DNA from: Palsa-1447 sp964414785
Lineage (GTDB): Bacteria; Verrucomicrobiota; Verrucomicrobiia; Opitutales; Opitutaceae
Reading direction: 5' to 3'
DNA length: 64,000 nt
NCBI GenBank assembly: GCA_964414785.1
Contig: CAYPXZ010000012.1
Location: 1 to 64,000, forward strand
Translations under genes and position numbers: made by a program
Notes under the pieces: model-generated
The model's input: the letters and a program-made list of their open reading frames with translations, nothing else
Database searches by the model: none
What the model was told of the DNA's origin: nothing
In this document: positions 51,039 through 60,600 of the stretch, in pieces
Numbering within the stretch: position 1 is the stretch's first letter
How the letters are laid out: each line of letters begins with the position of its first letter

Positions 51039-52967
51039 TCAATCCTTACGCTTCCACTTGTCGTAGACCTCGATCGAGGGGGGGAATGTCTTTCCCGCCG
51101 CGCGCGCATTCAGCGTCTCCTTCTTGGCGTCCTCATCCAGCCACGCGAGGCCGTATTCAATCTGCATCTCGGTTCCGCTCTCCCACAAGCGAACGCTGAA
51201 ATCCTTCGGCCACTTGACCCAGCGCCAGTAACCCGTCCGGATGAAGGGAATTGCGAAGCCTGGAACGAACACGGCATCGTAACGAATCTTCGTCTCAATC
51301 TGCGTGGAAAGGGTGCGAATCTCGTCCATCGACGTCGACTTGTCGTAGCGCGTGATGAGCTCGTCGACCTCGGGGTCCACAAGATTGCAGATATTGTTGG
51401 TCTGCGGCTTGTTGGCATTGACCGAGTGGAATGTTTCCCAGTAGCGGGGGTACATCTCGACGCTGTAGCTGAAGGCGGTGAACGCGATGTCGTGCTGCTT
51501 CTCCTGTATCTTTTTCCAGCCAGTGGTGTTGTCCAGGACCTCGATGTTGAACTCGAGCCCCGCCTTGAGCGCCTCCTCCTTGAGGATTGAGAGCACGTCC
51601 TTCAGGTTGGAATAAGCTGACGTGACCGTGAAGGAGAGGCGCTGGCCCTTGTCGTTGACGAGGACACCATCGGGCCCGCGCTTCGTGAACCCTGCGCGGG
51701 TAAAGGCTTCCTGAGCCTTCTCAACCGAGAAGGGGCGCGCCTTGATGCCCGGGAATGGCACCTCAGCGTAGCCGTCGGCGGTCGTCTCGAGGCGCTGGTA
51801 GTCCCCGCGGAAATACTGGTCGATTACGAGCTGGAAGTTGCTGGCGTAGTTGATGCCCTCCCGGATGTCGCGGTTGTTGAGGAGGGGCCGCGATGCGTTG
51901 ATGTAGAGCCCATACGGGGGCCTCGGGATCTCGTTATAATAAACGGCCTTGTGGATGTAGCCCGCCTGCACGCGGGGATCGGAGTCGGGCAGCTTCTCGT
52001 ACCAGGAGCGCGACAGGGTGAGAGGGACCATGTCGATGTCCCCGCGCTTGAAGGCCTCCATGGCCTTGTCCTGGTCGCGGATCACCTCGAGGTGGATGCG
52101 GTCGAAGTTGTAGCGGTGCCGGTAGAAGGGCTTGTCCTCTGCCCACCAGTGCTTCACGTGCGTGATGTCGATGGAGCTTCCCTTGTGGATGTCCTCGGGA
52201 AGGACGGTGTACGGCCCCGTCGTGGGCTCGAGGCGCCATTGGTAGCGCTGTGCGTAGTCGGGCCCGAGTTCCTTGTAGAAATGCCTCGGGACCGGGACGA
52301 GCTCGGCCGGACGGTCATAGATGTCCGGCTTCGCCTCCTTCCAGGTCACACTGATGGTGCGGTCGTCGTACTTGGTGATGTTCGTGAAGTTCTCGGTGTA
52401 GTAGTTGTTGTACCACGGGTCGTTGATGTAGCTCGAGCGGTAGAAGAAGAAGATGAACAGGTAGTCGTCCGCGGTTATCGGCACTCCGTCGCTGTAGCGC
52501 GCATCGGGATCCAGCCGGAAGTACATCGTGCGGCCGTCGGCGCCGAGCGCCCATGTCTTCGCGACACCCGGGAAATACTGCCCGGTGTTGGGCTGCTTCA
52601 TGATCAGATACAGGAAGTCGTAGTCCAGGATGTAGGGCCGGAAGGAGCCGTTCGAGTCGGGCCCCACGAACCGGAAGGTTCGAGGGAAGTCGTCGATGAA
52701 TCCCTGGAGGGTCCCTCCGCGTTTTGCCTCGGGCGCTGCAAACTCCGGAACCTCGTGGCCATCCTTCCATTCAAGGTTCGCCGGGAGGTCGGCCGGTTTT
52801 GCAAAGGTGAAGAAGTCGGCGTGGGCCTTGTAGAAGGCCTCGACCTCGGCGGTGTTGTCGCGGACGGCTTCGACTTCCTTCTTGGAGCAGCCCGTTAGGC
52901 CGAGGACGCCAAGGCAGGCAGGGAGCGCAAGCAGGTACAGGCGATGGAGGGGGAATGCGATGCTCAT
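51039..52967 (-). CDS. Peptide-binding lipoprotein of the ABC transporter (YejA-like)
   Basis: A 642-residue extracellular solute-binding protein of family 5. The lipobox is GLTGCSK (Cys at about residue 27), so it is a lipoprotein. The long N-terminal part reading LPANLEWKDGHEVPEFAAPEAKRGGTLQGFIDDFPRTFRFVGPDSNG resembles YejA rather than OppA; the body has the usual cluster 2 lobes. The start at 52967 overlaps the permease stop (ATGA). It presents peptide to the two permeases YejB/YejE-like encoded upstream. Ligand unknown; YejA-type systems take up oligopeptides and microcin C-like compounds. Confidence 0.9.
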   Translation of the reverse strand: MSIAFPLHRLYLLALPACLGVLGLTGCSKKEVEAVRDNTAEVEAFYKAHADFFTFAKPADLPANLEWKDGHEVPEFAAPEAKRGGTLQGFIDDFPRTFRFVGPDSNGSFRPYILDYDFLYLIMKQPNTGQYFPGVAKTWALGADGRTMYFRLDPDARYSDGVPITADDYLFIFFFYRSSYINDPWYNNYYTENFTNITKYDDRTISVTWKEAKPDIYDRPAELVPVPRHFYKELGPDYAQRYQWRLEPTTGPYTVLPEDIHKGSSIDITHVKHWWAEDKPFYRHRYNFDRIHLEVIRDQDKAMEAFKRGDIDMVPLTLSRSWYEKLPDSDPRVQAGYIHKAVYYNEIPRPPYGLYINASRPLLNNRDIREGINYASNFQLVIDQYFRGDYQRLETTADGYAEVPFPGIKARPFSVEKAQEAFTRAGFTKRGPDGVLVNDKGQRLSFTVTSAYSNLKDVLSILKEEALKAGLEFNIEVLDNTTGWKKIQEKQHDIAFTAFSYSVEMYPRYWETFHSVNANKPQTNNICNLVDPEVDELITRYDKSTSMDEIRTLSTQIETKIRYDAVFVPGFAIPFIRTGYWRWVKWPKDFSVRLWESGTEMQIEYGLAWLDEDAKKETLNARAAGKTFPPSIEVYDKWKRKD

Positions 52968-54022
52968 TCGTAGGTTGTGAATTTTTTCGGGTCGAACGCT
53001 TCGCGGACGGCCTCGCCCACGAAAGTCACGAGGGAAAGGACGAAGACGATGGAGAAAAAGACCGAGGAGACTATCCACGGCGCGTCGAGGTTCGCTGTGC
53101 CCTGGCGGAGCAGCTCGCCCCAGCTCGGGGTCGGGGTCGGCAGGCCGAACCCAAGGAAATCAAGCGCGGTCAGCGACGAGATGGCCGCCGCGAGGGTGAA
53201 CGGGACGAAGGTCACCAGCATCGAGAGCGTGTTTGGCAGGATGTGGCGGAAGATGATCCGCGAGGTGGAGGCGCCCAGGACCTCGGCCGCGGCAACGTAG
53301 TCCCTCGCCTTTTCCCGGTAGGTCGCCGTGCGCATGTAGTAGGTCATGCCGGTCCACGAGAAGAGACCGGTGATGACCACGAGCAGGGTGAGGTCCGGCC
53401 TCACCAGCGAGGCCACGATGATCACGATATAGAGGAATGGGAGGTTGGACCAGATCTCGACGATGCGCTGTCCCAGCAGGTCTACGGCGCCGCCGAAAAA
53501 GCCCATGGCGCAGCCGACCGTGATCCCGAGGCCGTAGACGAACCCGATGTAGAACGCCGAGAAGATGAGGGCTATCCGGAATCCGTAGAAGAGGCGCGCC
53601 AGTATGTCGCGACCGGTGGTGTCGGTGCCGAGGAAGTGCCGCTCGGCGGCGGACGGCGCGGTCGGGGGATATACCCCCTGCCTGAAGTCGTTCTCGTAGG
53701 AGTTGAACGGGACCGGCGGCAGGAGCACCCAGTCCCCGCCGCCTTGCGCACCAAGCCGCTGCTTCAGATGGCGGTAGTTGGCCTCGTAGGAATAGTCCTC
53801 GCCGAAATCGGTCCCGGGATGGAAGGCGCCGTAGGTGGGAAAATAGTAGTTCCCGTGGTACCTCACGACCAGGGCCCGGCTGTTCACGAGCAGCTCGCCG
53901 AAGGCGGTGAGGAGCGCCAGGAAGCTGAGGATGATGAACGAGACGTAGCCGCGTCGGATCCTCCGGAAGCGTGCGAATCGCCTCTGCGTCTGAGGATTCA
54001 GCCTGAATCGGGGGAACGCCAT
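52964..54022 (-). CDS. yejE: Peptide ABC transporter permease (YejE-like)
   Basis: A 352-residue inner-membrane permease. Its N-terminal layout matches E. coli YejE: RRFARFRRIRRGYVSFIILSFLALLTAFGELLVNSRALVVRYHGNYYFPTY, with an extended periplasmic region before the first conserved helix, then FLGTDTTGRDILARLFYGFRI. The EAA loop reads YVAAAEVLGASTSRIIFRHILPNT, and the C terminus LTALDFLGFGLPTPTPSWGELL...GEAVREAFDPKKF is typical. Starts ATG at 54022 or TTG at 54031 (TTGA overlap with yejB) are both possible. Symbol by similarity to E. coli, not by function test. Confidence 0.9.
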   Translation of the reverse strand: MAFPRFRLNPQTQRRFARFRRIRRGYVSFIILSFLALLTAFGELLVNSRALVVRYHGNYYFPTYGAFHPGTDFGEDYSYEANYRHLKQRLGAQGGGDWVLLPPVPFNSYENDFRQGVYPPTAPSAAERHFLGTDTTGRDILARLFYGFRIALIFSAFYIGFVYGLGITVGCAMGFFGGAVDLLGQRIVEIWSNLPFLYIVIIVASLVRPDLTLLVVITGLFSWTGMTYYMRTATYREKARDYVAAAEVLGASTSRIIFRHILPNTLSMLVTFVPFTLAAAISSLTALDFLGFGLPTPTPSWGELLRQGTANLDAPWIVSSVFFSIVFVLSLVTFVGEAVREAFDPKKFTTYE

Positions 54023-54027
54023 GAGGG

Positions 54028-55047
54028 TCAACCGAAGCGGATCCGCGGGTCAGCCAGCGCAACGAGCGCGTCCGAGATGAGGTTGCCGATCAGCAGGAGC
54101 AGCGAGGACAGGAGGAGGACCCCCATGACCACGGGGTAGTCGCGGTCGAGGGTCGAGTTGTAGCCGAGGAGCCCGAATCCATCGATGTCGAAGATGTTCT
54201 CGATGAGGAACGACCCCGCGAGGAAAAGGGTGAGGTTCTGGCCGAAGTCGGTCGCCAGCGGGATGATCGAGTTTCGCAGCGCGTGGCCAAGGACCGCGCG
54301 GCGGTACGAGACTCCCTTGGCCACGGCGGTCCTCATGTAGTCCGCGGCCAGGACGTCCATCAGCTGGTTCTTCATCAGGAGCGTCGTGAACGCGAATCCG
54401 CCGATCAGGTAGCAGCAGAGCGGCAGGAATGCGTGATGAAGAAGGTCGTTGGCCTTTCCGCCGAATGTCAGGTCGGCAAAGCCGTCGCTAACAAAGCCCC
54501 CCATCGGAAACCACCGCATGCGCGCCGCGCAGAACACAAGGAGCAGCGCGCCAAGCACGTAGCCCGGAACGGCGTAGCCCGCGAAGATGAGGAGGGAACT
54601 GCCGGTGTCGACCCACGTTCGGTGACGGATCGCCTTGAGGATCCCTAGGGGGATGCAAACGGAGTAGGTAATGATGAGGGTCGTCAGCCCGAAAAAGGCC
54701 GAGATCGGGAAGCGCTCGCGGATCAGGTCCCACACCGGCTCGTTGTATCGGAAGGAGGTGCCGAGGTCGCCCTGGGCGACCTTGCCGAGCCAAAGGACGT
54801 AGGCCACGTACCAGGGCTTATCGAATCCGTAGTAGTGCTTGAGCTGGGCGATCTGGTCCTCGGAAAGGGCGGTGCCCTGGCCTGAGATTCGATTGGTCGT
54901 GTGACCAATGTTGGCCTGTTGCGCCCGCATGAGCGCCTGCTCCAGGGGGCCGCCCGGCGCGAACCTCGTGATGAAGAAGACGACCAGCGTGAGGCCGAGG
55001 AGCGTCGGGGGGATCAGCAGGAGCCTGCGCAGGAAGTAGGCTCTCAT
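54028..55047 (-). CDS. yejB: Peptide ABC transporter permease (YejB-like)
   Basis: A 339-residue permease. The first helix reads FLRRLLLIPPTLLGLTLVVFFITRFAPGGPLEQAL, followed by a periplasmic insert with GTALSEDQIAQLKHYYGFDKP. The EAA loop is DYMRTAVAKGVSYRRAVLGHALRNSIIPL and the end DRDYPVVMGVLLLSSLLLLIGNLISDALVALADPRIRFG is as in YejB/OppB. First gene of the leftward operon; the next gene starts within ten bases or overlaps. It makes one half of the transmembrane channel with the YejE-like protein. Confidence 0.9.
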   Translation of the reverse strand: MRAYFLRRLLLIPPTLLGLTLVVFFITRFAPGGPLEQALMRAQQANIGHTTNRISGQGTALSEDQIAQLKHYYGFDKPWYVAYVLWLGKVAQGDLGTSFRYNEPVWDLIRERFPISAFFGLTTLIITYSVCIPLGILKAIRHRTWVDTGSSLLIFAGYAVPGYVLGALLLVFCAARMRWFPMGGFVSDGFADLTFGGKANDLLHHAFLPLCCYLIGGFAFTTLLMKNQLMDVLAADYMRTAVAKGVSYRRAVLGHALRNSIIPLATDFGQNLTLFLAGSFLIENIFDIDGFGLLGYNSTLDRDYPVVMGVLLLSSLLLLIGNLISDALVALADPRIRFG

Positions 55048-55305
55048 GATTCAAGTCTGCGGGTTCCTGTCCCGCGGGGGGCTGCGACTGGGTGTATGCG
55101 TGCCAATGAAGACCTGTTCAGATTGATGGATGCCGCCTTCCACTTGAGCGGCGCCTAATTGTTGGCGCCGATTCGGGCAGATACCCCCGGCGGCGGCAAG
55201 GTGCAATCCCGGCAGGGGGCGAGCCCCTTCCCGGCGCACCCCGGAGCGGGAGGGCGGGCGCAATCGATGGATAACACATTAATTCCATGGGACTTACCGA
55301 ACCGA

Positions 55306-56112
55306 CTAATTTCCTCGGAGGGCCTGCGCGATCGCCTGCTGCGCGAGGGGTTCCATGACGGCATAGCCCGCGGCATTGGGATGGACGCCGTCGGCGGAGT
55401 ATTCCGGCTTCATCCCGTTCCTCGCGTCCGCCATCGCCGGGAAGAAGTCCAGGTAGGTGCATCCGGTCCTCGCCGCGTAGTCCCTGATCCAGGCATTCAG
55501 GTCCACGATCCGCTGGGCGGGCGCCAGCCCGGGCCTCCACGGATAGTCGAAGGCCGGGGTGAGGGAGGCGAGCACCACGCGAATGCCGCTCGCCCGCGCC
55601 AGCTCGGCCATGGAGGCGATATTGCCCCGCGTGAACGCGCTGTCGTAGGGCCCGGTGTTCCCGGCGATGTCGTTGGTTCCGGCGAGGATCACGACGACCC
55701 TCGGCGCAAGGGAGACGACGTCCTGCCGGAACCGCACGAGCATCTGCGGCGTGGTCTGCCCGCCGATCCCGCGGCCGATGTAGGGCTTGCCCGGGAAGAA
55801 GGCTCCGGTCCGCGGCCATGCGTCGGTGATCGAGTCCCCCATGAAGACCACGCGGGCCTCGCCCTCGGAGGGTGGCTTGAGGAGTGCGTTTGCCTCCCTG
55901 TAGCGCGCAAGGTTGGGCCAGTCATTCGAGACCGCCTCCAGCCTCTGCTGCAACTTGGCCAGCTGCAGGTCCTCCGGGGCGGCCGCGAGGGTTGCGAAAC
56001 TCCCCAGGACCAGGAGGAGGGCAATGGTGGAGAGGAGCCAGGCCGGGCATGTCCAAGCGCCCGGACGCGGTTTTGGCGTGGGATGTTTGGCCGAGGCGGA
56101 AATCGTCGTCAT
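55306..56112 (-). CDS. Exported SGNH/GDSL-type esterase
   Basis: A 268-residue exported hydrolase. An N-terminal hydrophobic stretch (PAWLLSTIALLLVLGSFATLAAA) acts as signal or anchor. SGNH blocks follow in order: I VVFMGDSITDAWP (catalytic Ser), II IGRGIGGQTT (Gly), III VVVILAGTNDIAGNT (Asn) and V YSADGVHPNAAGY (Asp and His). It is probably a deacetylase or esterase of carbohydrates, as in many such proteins next to polysaccharide genes. The start at 56110-56112 is chosen, with the frame open to 56148. Confidence 0.88.
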   Translation of the reverse strand: MTTISASAKHPTPKPRPGAWTCPAWLLSTIALLLVLGSFATLAAAPEDLQLAKLQQRLEAVSNDWPNLARYREANALLKPPSEGEARVVFMGDSITDAWPRTGAFFPGKPYIGRGIGGQTTPQMLVRFRQDVVSLAPRVVVILAGTNDIAGNTGPYDSAFTRGNIASMAELARASGIRVVLASLTPAFDYPWRPGLAPAQRIVDLNAWIRDYAARTGCTYLDFFPAMADARNGMKPEYSADGVHPNAAGYAVMEPLAQQAIAQALRGN

Positions 56113-56226
56113 GGTGGGATTGAGGCGCGATTGGCGCCCGCCCGGCAAGGGCTAAGAGCGCCGGGGGGGACGTTTTCAGGCGTCTTCGAATTGCGCTTTG
56201 CCGCCAAAGGCCCGATGGTCCCGCGC

Positions 56227-56805
56227 ATGACCCATGGGCTGACCCGACTCGCCGCACTTGTCCTGGCCCTGGGGATCCCCGCTCTCGGGGGCGAACCGCC
56301 CGCGGCCCCGCACATCGACGACCCGGGGCGCCTGGCGGTGTCGGACGCAGCATGGGCATCCGTGGCGGAGGCAAGGCTCGAGGGCTTCGAGCACGCGTCG
56401 GGGATAAGGATCCTCCTGCAGTTTCACGAGAAGTCTCCGCCCCCCGACGAGGACAAGCAGCCGGGAGCCTATATGCGGGCGCTGTCGACGAAGCTCGGCG
56501 TCATCCGCCACGGCGTGCTCGTGGTCTACTTCGCCGACGACCCCGATTGGCGGGTCTGGGTGGGGGACGATCTCACGCCCGCGTTCGTCGGCAAGGCAGG
56601 TGACGCAAAGGAGTTCACGGAGAGCGGCGACATGCACAAGGCCAAGGAGGCGTTCCTGGCCGCGTCCCAGGCCAGGGCCGACGCGGCGATCGCGGCGCTC
56701 GGGAAACCGGCGCTCGCGCCGGGCGCCGTGCCCACGGGCAAGAGGCTGACGCTCCAGGCCGACGCCCTGATCGAGGGCCTTTGCACGAAGCTTGGCCCCA
56801 GGTAA
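56227..56805 (+). CDS. Exported TPM-domain protein
   Basis: A 192-residue protein with a signal peptide (MTHGLTRLAALVLALGIPALGG; an alternative start at 56215 adds four residues). The mature part matches the N-terminal TPM (YgcG/Psb32-like) domain: LRLEGFEHASGIRILLQFHEKSPPPDEDKQPGAYMRALSTKLGVIRHGVLVVYFADDPDWRVWVGDDLTPAFVG has the conserved D-D-x-x-W-R-x-x-x-G-x-x-L pattern. TPM proteins are thought to act in membrane-protein repair or as weak phosphatases; the function here is unknown. No C-terminal membrane helix or LemA partner is encoded adjacent, which is unusual. It converges on deoC. Confidence 0.75.
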   Translation: MTHGLTRLAALVLALGIPALGGEPPAAPHIDDPGRLAVSDAAWASVAEARLEGFEHASGIRILLQFHEKSPPPDEDKQPGAYMRALSTKLGVIRHGVLVVYFADDPDWRVWVGDDLTPAFVGKAGDAKEFTESGDMHKAKEAFLAASQARADAAIAALGKPALAPGAVPTGKRLTLQADALIEGLCTKLGPR

Positions 56806-56824
56806 GCCGCCTGCCGCGGGACCC

Positions 56825-57619
56825 TCAATACCCCGGAGCCTGGGCGGGCTTGGCGGGGGACCCGGACAGGAGCCCGCGCGGCGCCGGACCGGCAAGCCCG
56901 CGCTGAAGCGCCGCCCTGAGGATGGCCTCGGTCGCCGTGGCCCCGATCCGGCTGACTCCCAGCGAGCGCACGCGCAGGACATCGTCGAGCGTCCGGACTC
57001 CCCCGGCGGCCTTGATCTGCACCGTCGGCGGGCAGTTCGCCCTCATCAGGCGGAGCTGGGGATCGGTGGCCCCGGCATACTGGTAGTCCCCGTTGGCCTG
57101 CTTAACGAACCCGTAGCCCGTCGATGTCTTCACGAAGGCGACCCCGATCCCCGAGCAGATCGCGCAGAGCTGGACGATCTGCTCGTCGGCCAGGAAATCA
57201 TTCTCGAAGATGACCTTGAGGATGGCGCCGCGCCGCACGCAGGCCTCGTTCACCTGCCTGATGTCATCGGCCACGTAGTCCCGCGCGCCGCTCAGCAGGC
57301 GGCCGGCGTTGGCGACCATGTCGATCTCGGTCGCCCCCTCCTTGATCGCCAGCTCCGCCTCCGCCACCTTGATCGACGTGTGGCTGTTGCCGTGCGGGAA
57401 CCCGATCACGGAGCACACCGCGACGCCCGTGCCCCTCAGCAGCTCGGCGGCCCTCGGCACGTGGTAGGGCTTCACGCAGGCCGTCGCGACCTCGTAGGCC
57501 GCCGAAATGCGGCAGCCCGCATCGAGCTGCGCATCCGTAAGCGTGGGATGCAGCAGCGAGTGGTCGATCATCTTGGCGATCTCGGCGATCGTGGGCAGGG
57601 TTGGCATCGGGTTGGGCAT
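56825..57619 (-). CDS. deoC: Deoxyribose-phosphate aldolase
   Basis: A 264-residue class I aldolase of the DeoC family. The opening is EIAKMIDHSLLHPTLTDAQLDAGC. The conserved CVKPYHVPRA, VCSVIGFPHGNSHTSIKVAEAELAIKEGATEIDMVANAGRLLSG and VKTSTGYGFVKQ (Schiff-base Lys) segments follow, then QIKAAGGVRTLDDVL with the second active Lys. It cleaves 2-deoxyribose 5-phosphate to glyceraldehyde 3-phosphate and acetaldehyde. It is not in an operon with other nucleoside genes. Start 57619 or 57607; no clear ribosome-binding site for either. Confidence 0.94.
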   Translation of the reverse strand: MPNPMPTLPTIAEIAKMIDHSLLHPTLTDAQLDAGCRISAAYEVATACVKPYHVPRAAELLRGTGVAVCSVIGFPHGNSHTSIKVAEAELAIKEGATEIDMVANAGRLLSGARDYVADDIRQVNEACVRRGAILKVIFENDFLADEQIVQLCAICSGIGVAFVKTSTGYGFVKQANGDYQYAGATDPQLRLMRANCPPTVQIKAAGGVRTLDDVLRVRSLGVSRIGATATEAILRAALQRGLAGPAPRGLLSGSPAKPAQAPGY

Positions 57620-57697
57620 TTTCTGGATATGTGAACCCATGGAAGCGCACGGCGGGCCCCTAGGCAAACCAATGCAGGGGCGCCCGCCCCGGGCGCC

Positions 57698-60600
57698 TCA
57701 CTGGATCTCGTAGACCTCGATGAGACCGACGCCCGTCGTGCTGTTGGCCCCGCTCACCTGGGCCGTGTAGGAGCCGGGAGGAAGCGTGGCCAGCATGGCC
57801 GTGTCGTTTGACCCGGGGTTGAGCGCGAACGCGCCGGCCGCGCTCATCGCGGAGGCCAGCGCGGGTTCGCCACCCCAGTAGTAGTCGGTCTGGATGAGGG
57901 CGCCGCTGCTGTTGTAGAGGCCGAGTATCGGCTGCTGGAGCGCCCCGGCCACGTTGAATCCCGTCAGGGCCGGGCCGATGCCGCGGATGAGCACGGTCTT
58001 CGGGACGTTGCCCGAGATCACGAAGCCCGCGATGAGGACGCCGCTCCCGGTGCCCACCGGCGCTCGGACCGAGAGGTTCTTGAGCCTCGCGCTTGGGGTT
58101 CCCGTGTCGGCGTCGTAGATCTCGGCGAGCGCCACGCCTGTGCCCCCGATGCCGCTCACCAGCGCGGTGTAGGTGCCCGGAGTGAAGGGCGCGAGGATCG
58201 CGGAGTCCGCCGAATTCGGCTGGAGGCTGAACGCGCCGACCTGCGCGAACGCCGCCGTGAGGGCGGCGCCTCCCCCCCAGGTGGTGTTGGAGAGGATCTG
58301 ATGCGTGGCGTCGTTCACGTTGAGCTGGGGGTTCGCCAGGACGTTGCTGACGCCGAAGGTCGCCAGGCTGGGACCGATTCCCCGGACCAGCACGCTCTTG
58401 GTCCCCGTGCCGGAGATCGCAAAGCCGGCGATGAGGATGCTCGCGCCCGTCCCCACCTGGGTCCGGGCGGAGAGGTTGACGAGCCTTCCCGGATTGGGGG
58501 CGCTGACGGCGACGTTCATGGCCGGGCTGCCGAGGACGCCCGCCGGGCTCGTGATCGTGAGTCCATAGCTGCCTGCGTCCGACGCCGATGCGGAGGCAAC
58601 CGAGTAGGTGGGGGAGGTGGCCCCGGAGATCGGCGCGCCGTTCTTCGTCCATTGGAAGGTGACCGGCTGGTAGGTGCCGGAGGCGGCCCCGCCCGAGGCG
58701 GTGACGTTGAGGACGAGGGGGCTTCCGGAGAGTGTGGTGCCGGAGGGCGTGACGCTCGTGACCGTGACCCCGGCGCCGCTGGCGCGGCCGGTGTTGTCGG
58801 GATTCTGGTGGGCCATGGGCCACGGCGTCACGGCCGGGTATTTCCCGACCTTGAACGCATAGAGTTTCGAATCCAGGCTCCCGAAATAGAGGTAGCCGTT
58901 GGCGAGGGTGAGCGAGCCGAAGACGTAGTAGCCGGGCGAGGCGACGAGGCGCGCCTGGTGCGAGGAGGGGTCGATCGCGTAGATGCTGTAGGCGGTCGAG
59001 AAGTCGCTCGTCGCCGCGTAGAGCGTCCCGTCCCCCGCGACCACCGGGGCCGAAAGCGTGTCGCCCGCGGGCAGGTCTACCGTGGCCAGGGTCGACCCGT
59101 CCGCCGGCGAGAGCTCGTAGATGGACCCGGATCCGCTTGCCATGCAGACGGCACCCGAGGGGCTGATGACGGGCGAGCACGTGAATCCCTCCCCGAACGC
59201 GAGCGAGACGTGCCACTTCTGGGTGCCGTCCGGATGCACGGCGTAGGCGTCGCCTCCCACCGTCCCCACGTAGACCGTCCCGTCCGCGTCCAGGGCCGGC
59301 GTGACGTCAATGGGCGTTGGGGTCGAGACCGTCGCGACCAGGTTGCCGTTGGCATCAAACACCTGCAGGCCCTCGGGCGTGCCGACGTAGATGTCCCCGT
59401 TCGTTCCGACCACGGGCGACGAATAGGAGTGCCCGTCGAGGGCCGACTGCCATTTCTTCGTTCCCGAGGCGGTGACCGCATAGAGGCTGAGGTCGTCGTG
59501 GACGTACGCCGTGCCGTCGGCGCCTAGGGCGGCCGAGGTTATGATCTGGCTTGCGGCTGCGAACTTCCAGACGAGGGCGCCCGTGACGGAATTTACGGCG
59601 TAGAGGGTTCCGTCGGAGGCCCCGACGACCACCGTCCCGTTCGTCCCGATCGCGGGGGACGCGTTGTCGAAGTACCCCCCCGAGGCGAAGCTCCACTTCG
59701 GCGAGCCGTCCGGGTTGACCGCGTAAAGGCTGCCATCGAGCGAGGCGACGAACACGGTCCCGTCGCTGCCCACGGCGGGGGTCGTCGTGATGCCGTACCC
59801 CGTGGGGAACTGCCACGAGGCGTCGTTCACCATGAGCGTGAAGTTGCCCCCGGCGGAGCCGACGTTGTCGACCTGGAAGGTGTAGGTTTGCCCCGCCGAG
59901 GCCGAGAAGGTGACCAGGCTGTCCATGTTCAGGCCCGACTCGTTGTTGTTTGCCCCGAGGAGCGTCAGCGTCTGCACGGAGGACCCCGTGTAGACCGCGG
60001 CGACCATGTCGAGCGAGTCGCTGTACGCCGCCAGCTGGAACGTGCCGGAGACCGGTGCCGTCCACCTGTACCAAACGGAGTTCCCGGCCCCGACGCCCGT
60101 CGGGTTGGGCTCGCCGGCCTCGGGCGAACCGTAGAGGGTCGTCCCCCTGACTTCGAAGGTCCCTATGGCCGGGTCCCCGGTGACCACCTGGGCGTTCGCG
60201 AACGCGTCGTTGGGCGGCGGCGCGACGATACGCAGGGCGGCGATACCGGTGGCCCCGTTCTTGCCCGCCACCTCGACCTGGTACGCCGTGCCGGCAGTCG
60301 CGCTCAGGGCCACATGGCTCGTCGCGGTCCCCGTCGAGGAGTCGTCGTTCGAGGCGACGAGCGTCAGGCCCGAGACCGACGATCCCGTGAAGACGCCGAG
60401 CACGGTGTCGAAGGTGCTGCCGGCCGTGTCAAAATAGTAGGTGCCGCTCTGGGGCGCCGTCCATGTCCACCAGAGGGACGCCCCCGCGGCCGTGCCGGAG
60501 ATCGTCGCGGGTTCGCCCGCCTCCGTCGTCGCGCCGACGTTGGAGCTGCGCACCTGGATCGTCGGGCCGGCGAGCTTCGCCCGGTTGGCGAAGGTGTCGT

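Noticed and set aside
55159..56226. Plus-strand open frame joined to the TPM-domain gene
   Set aside because: It runs antisense to the SGNH hydrolase gene. The signal peptide of the TPM protein starts only at 56227 (or 56215).
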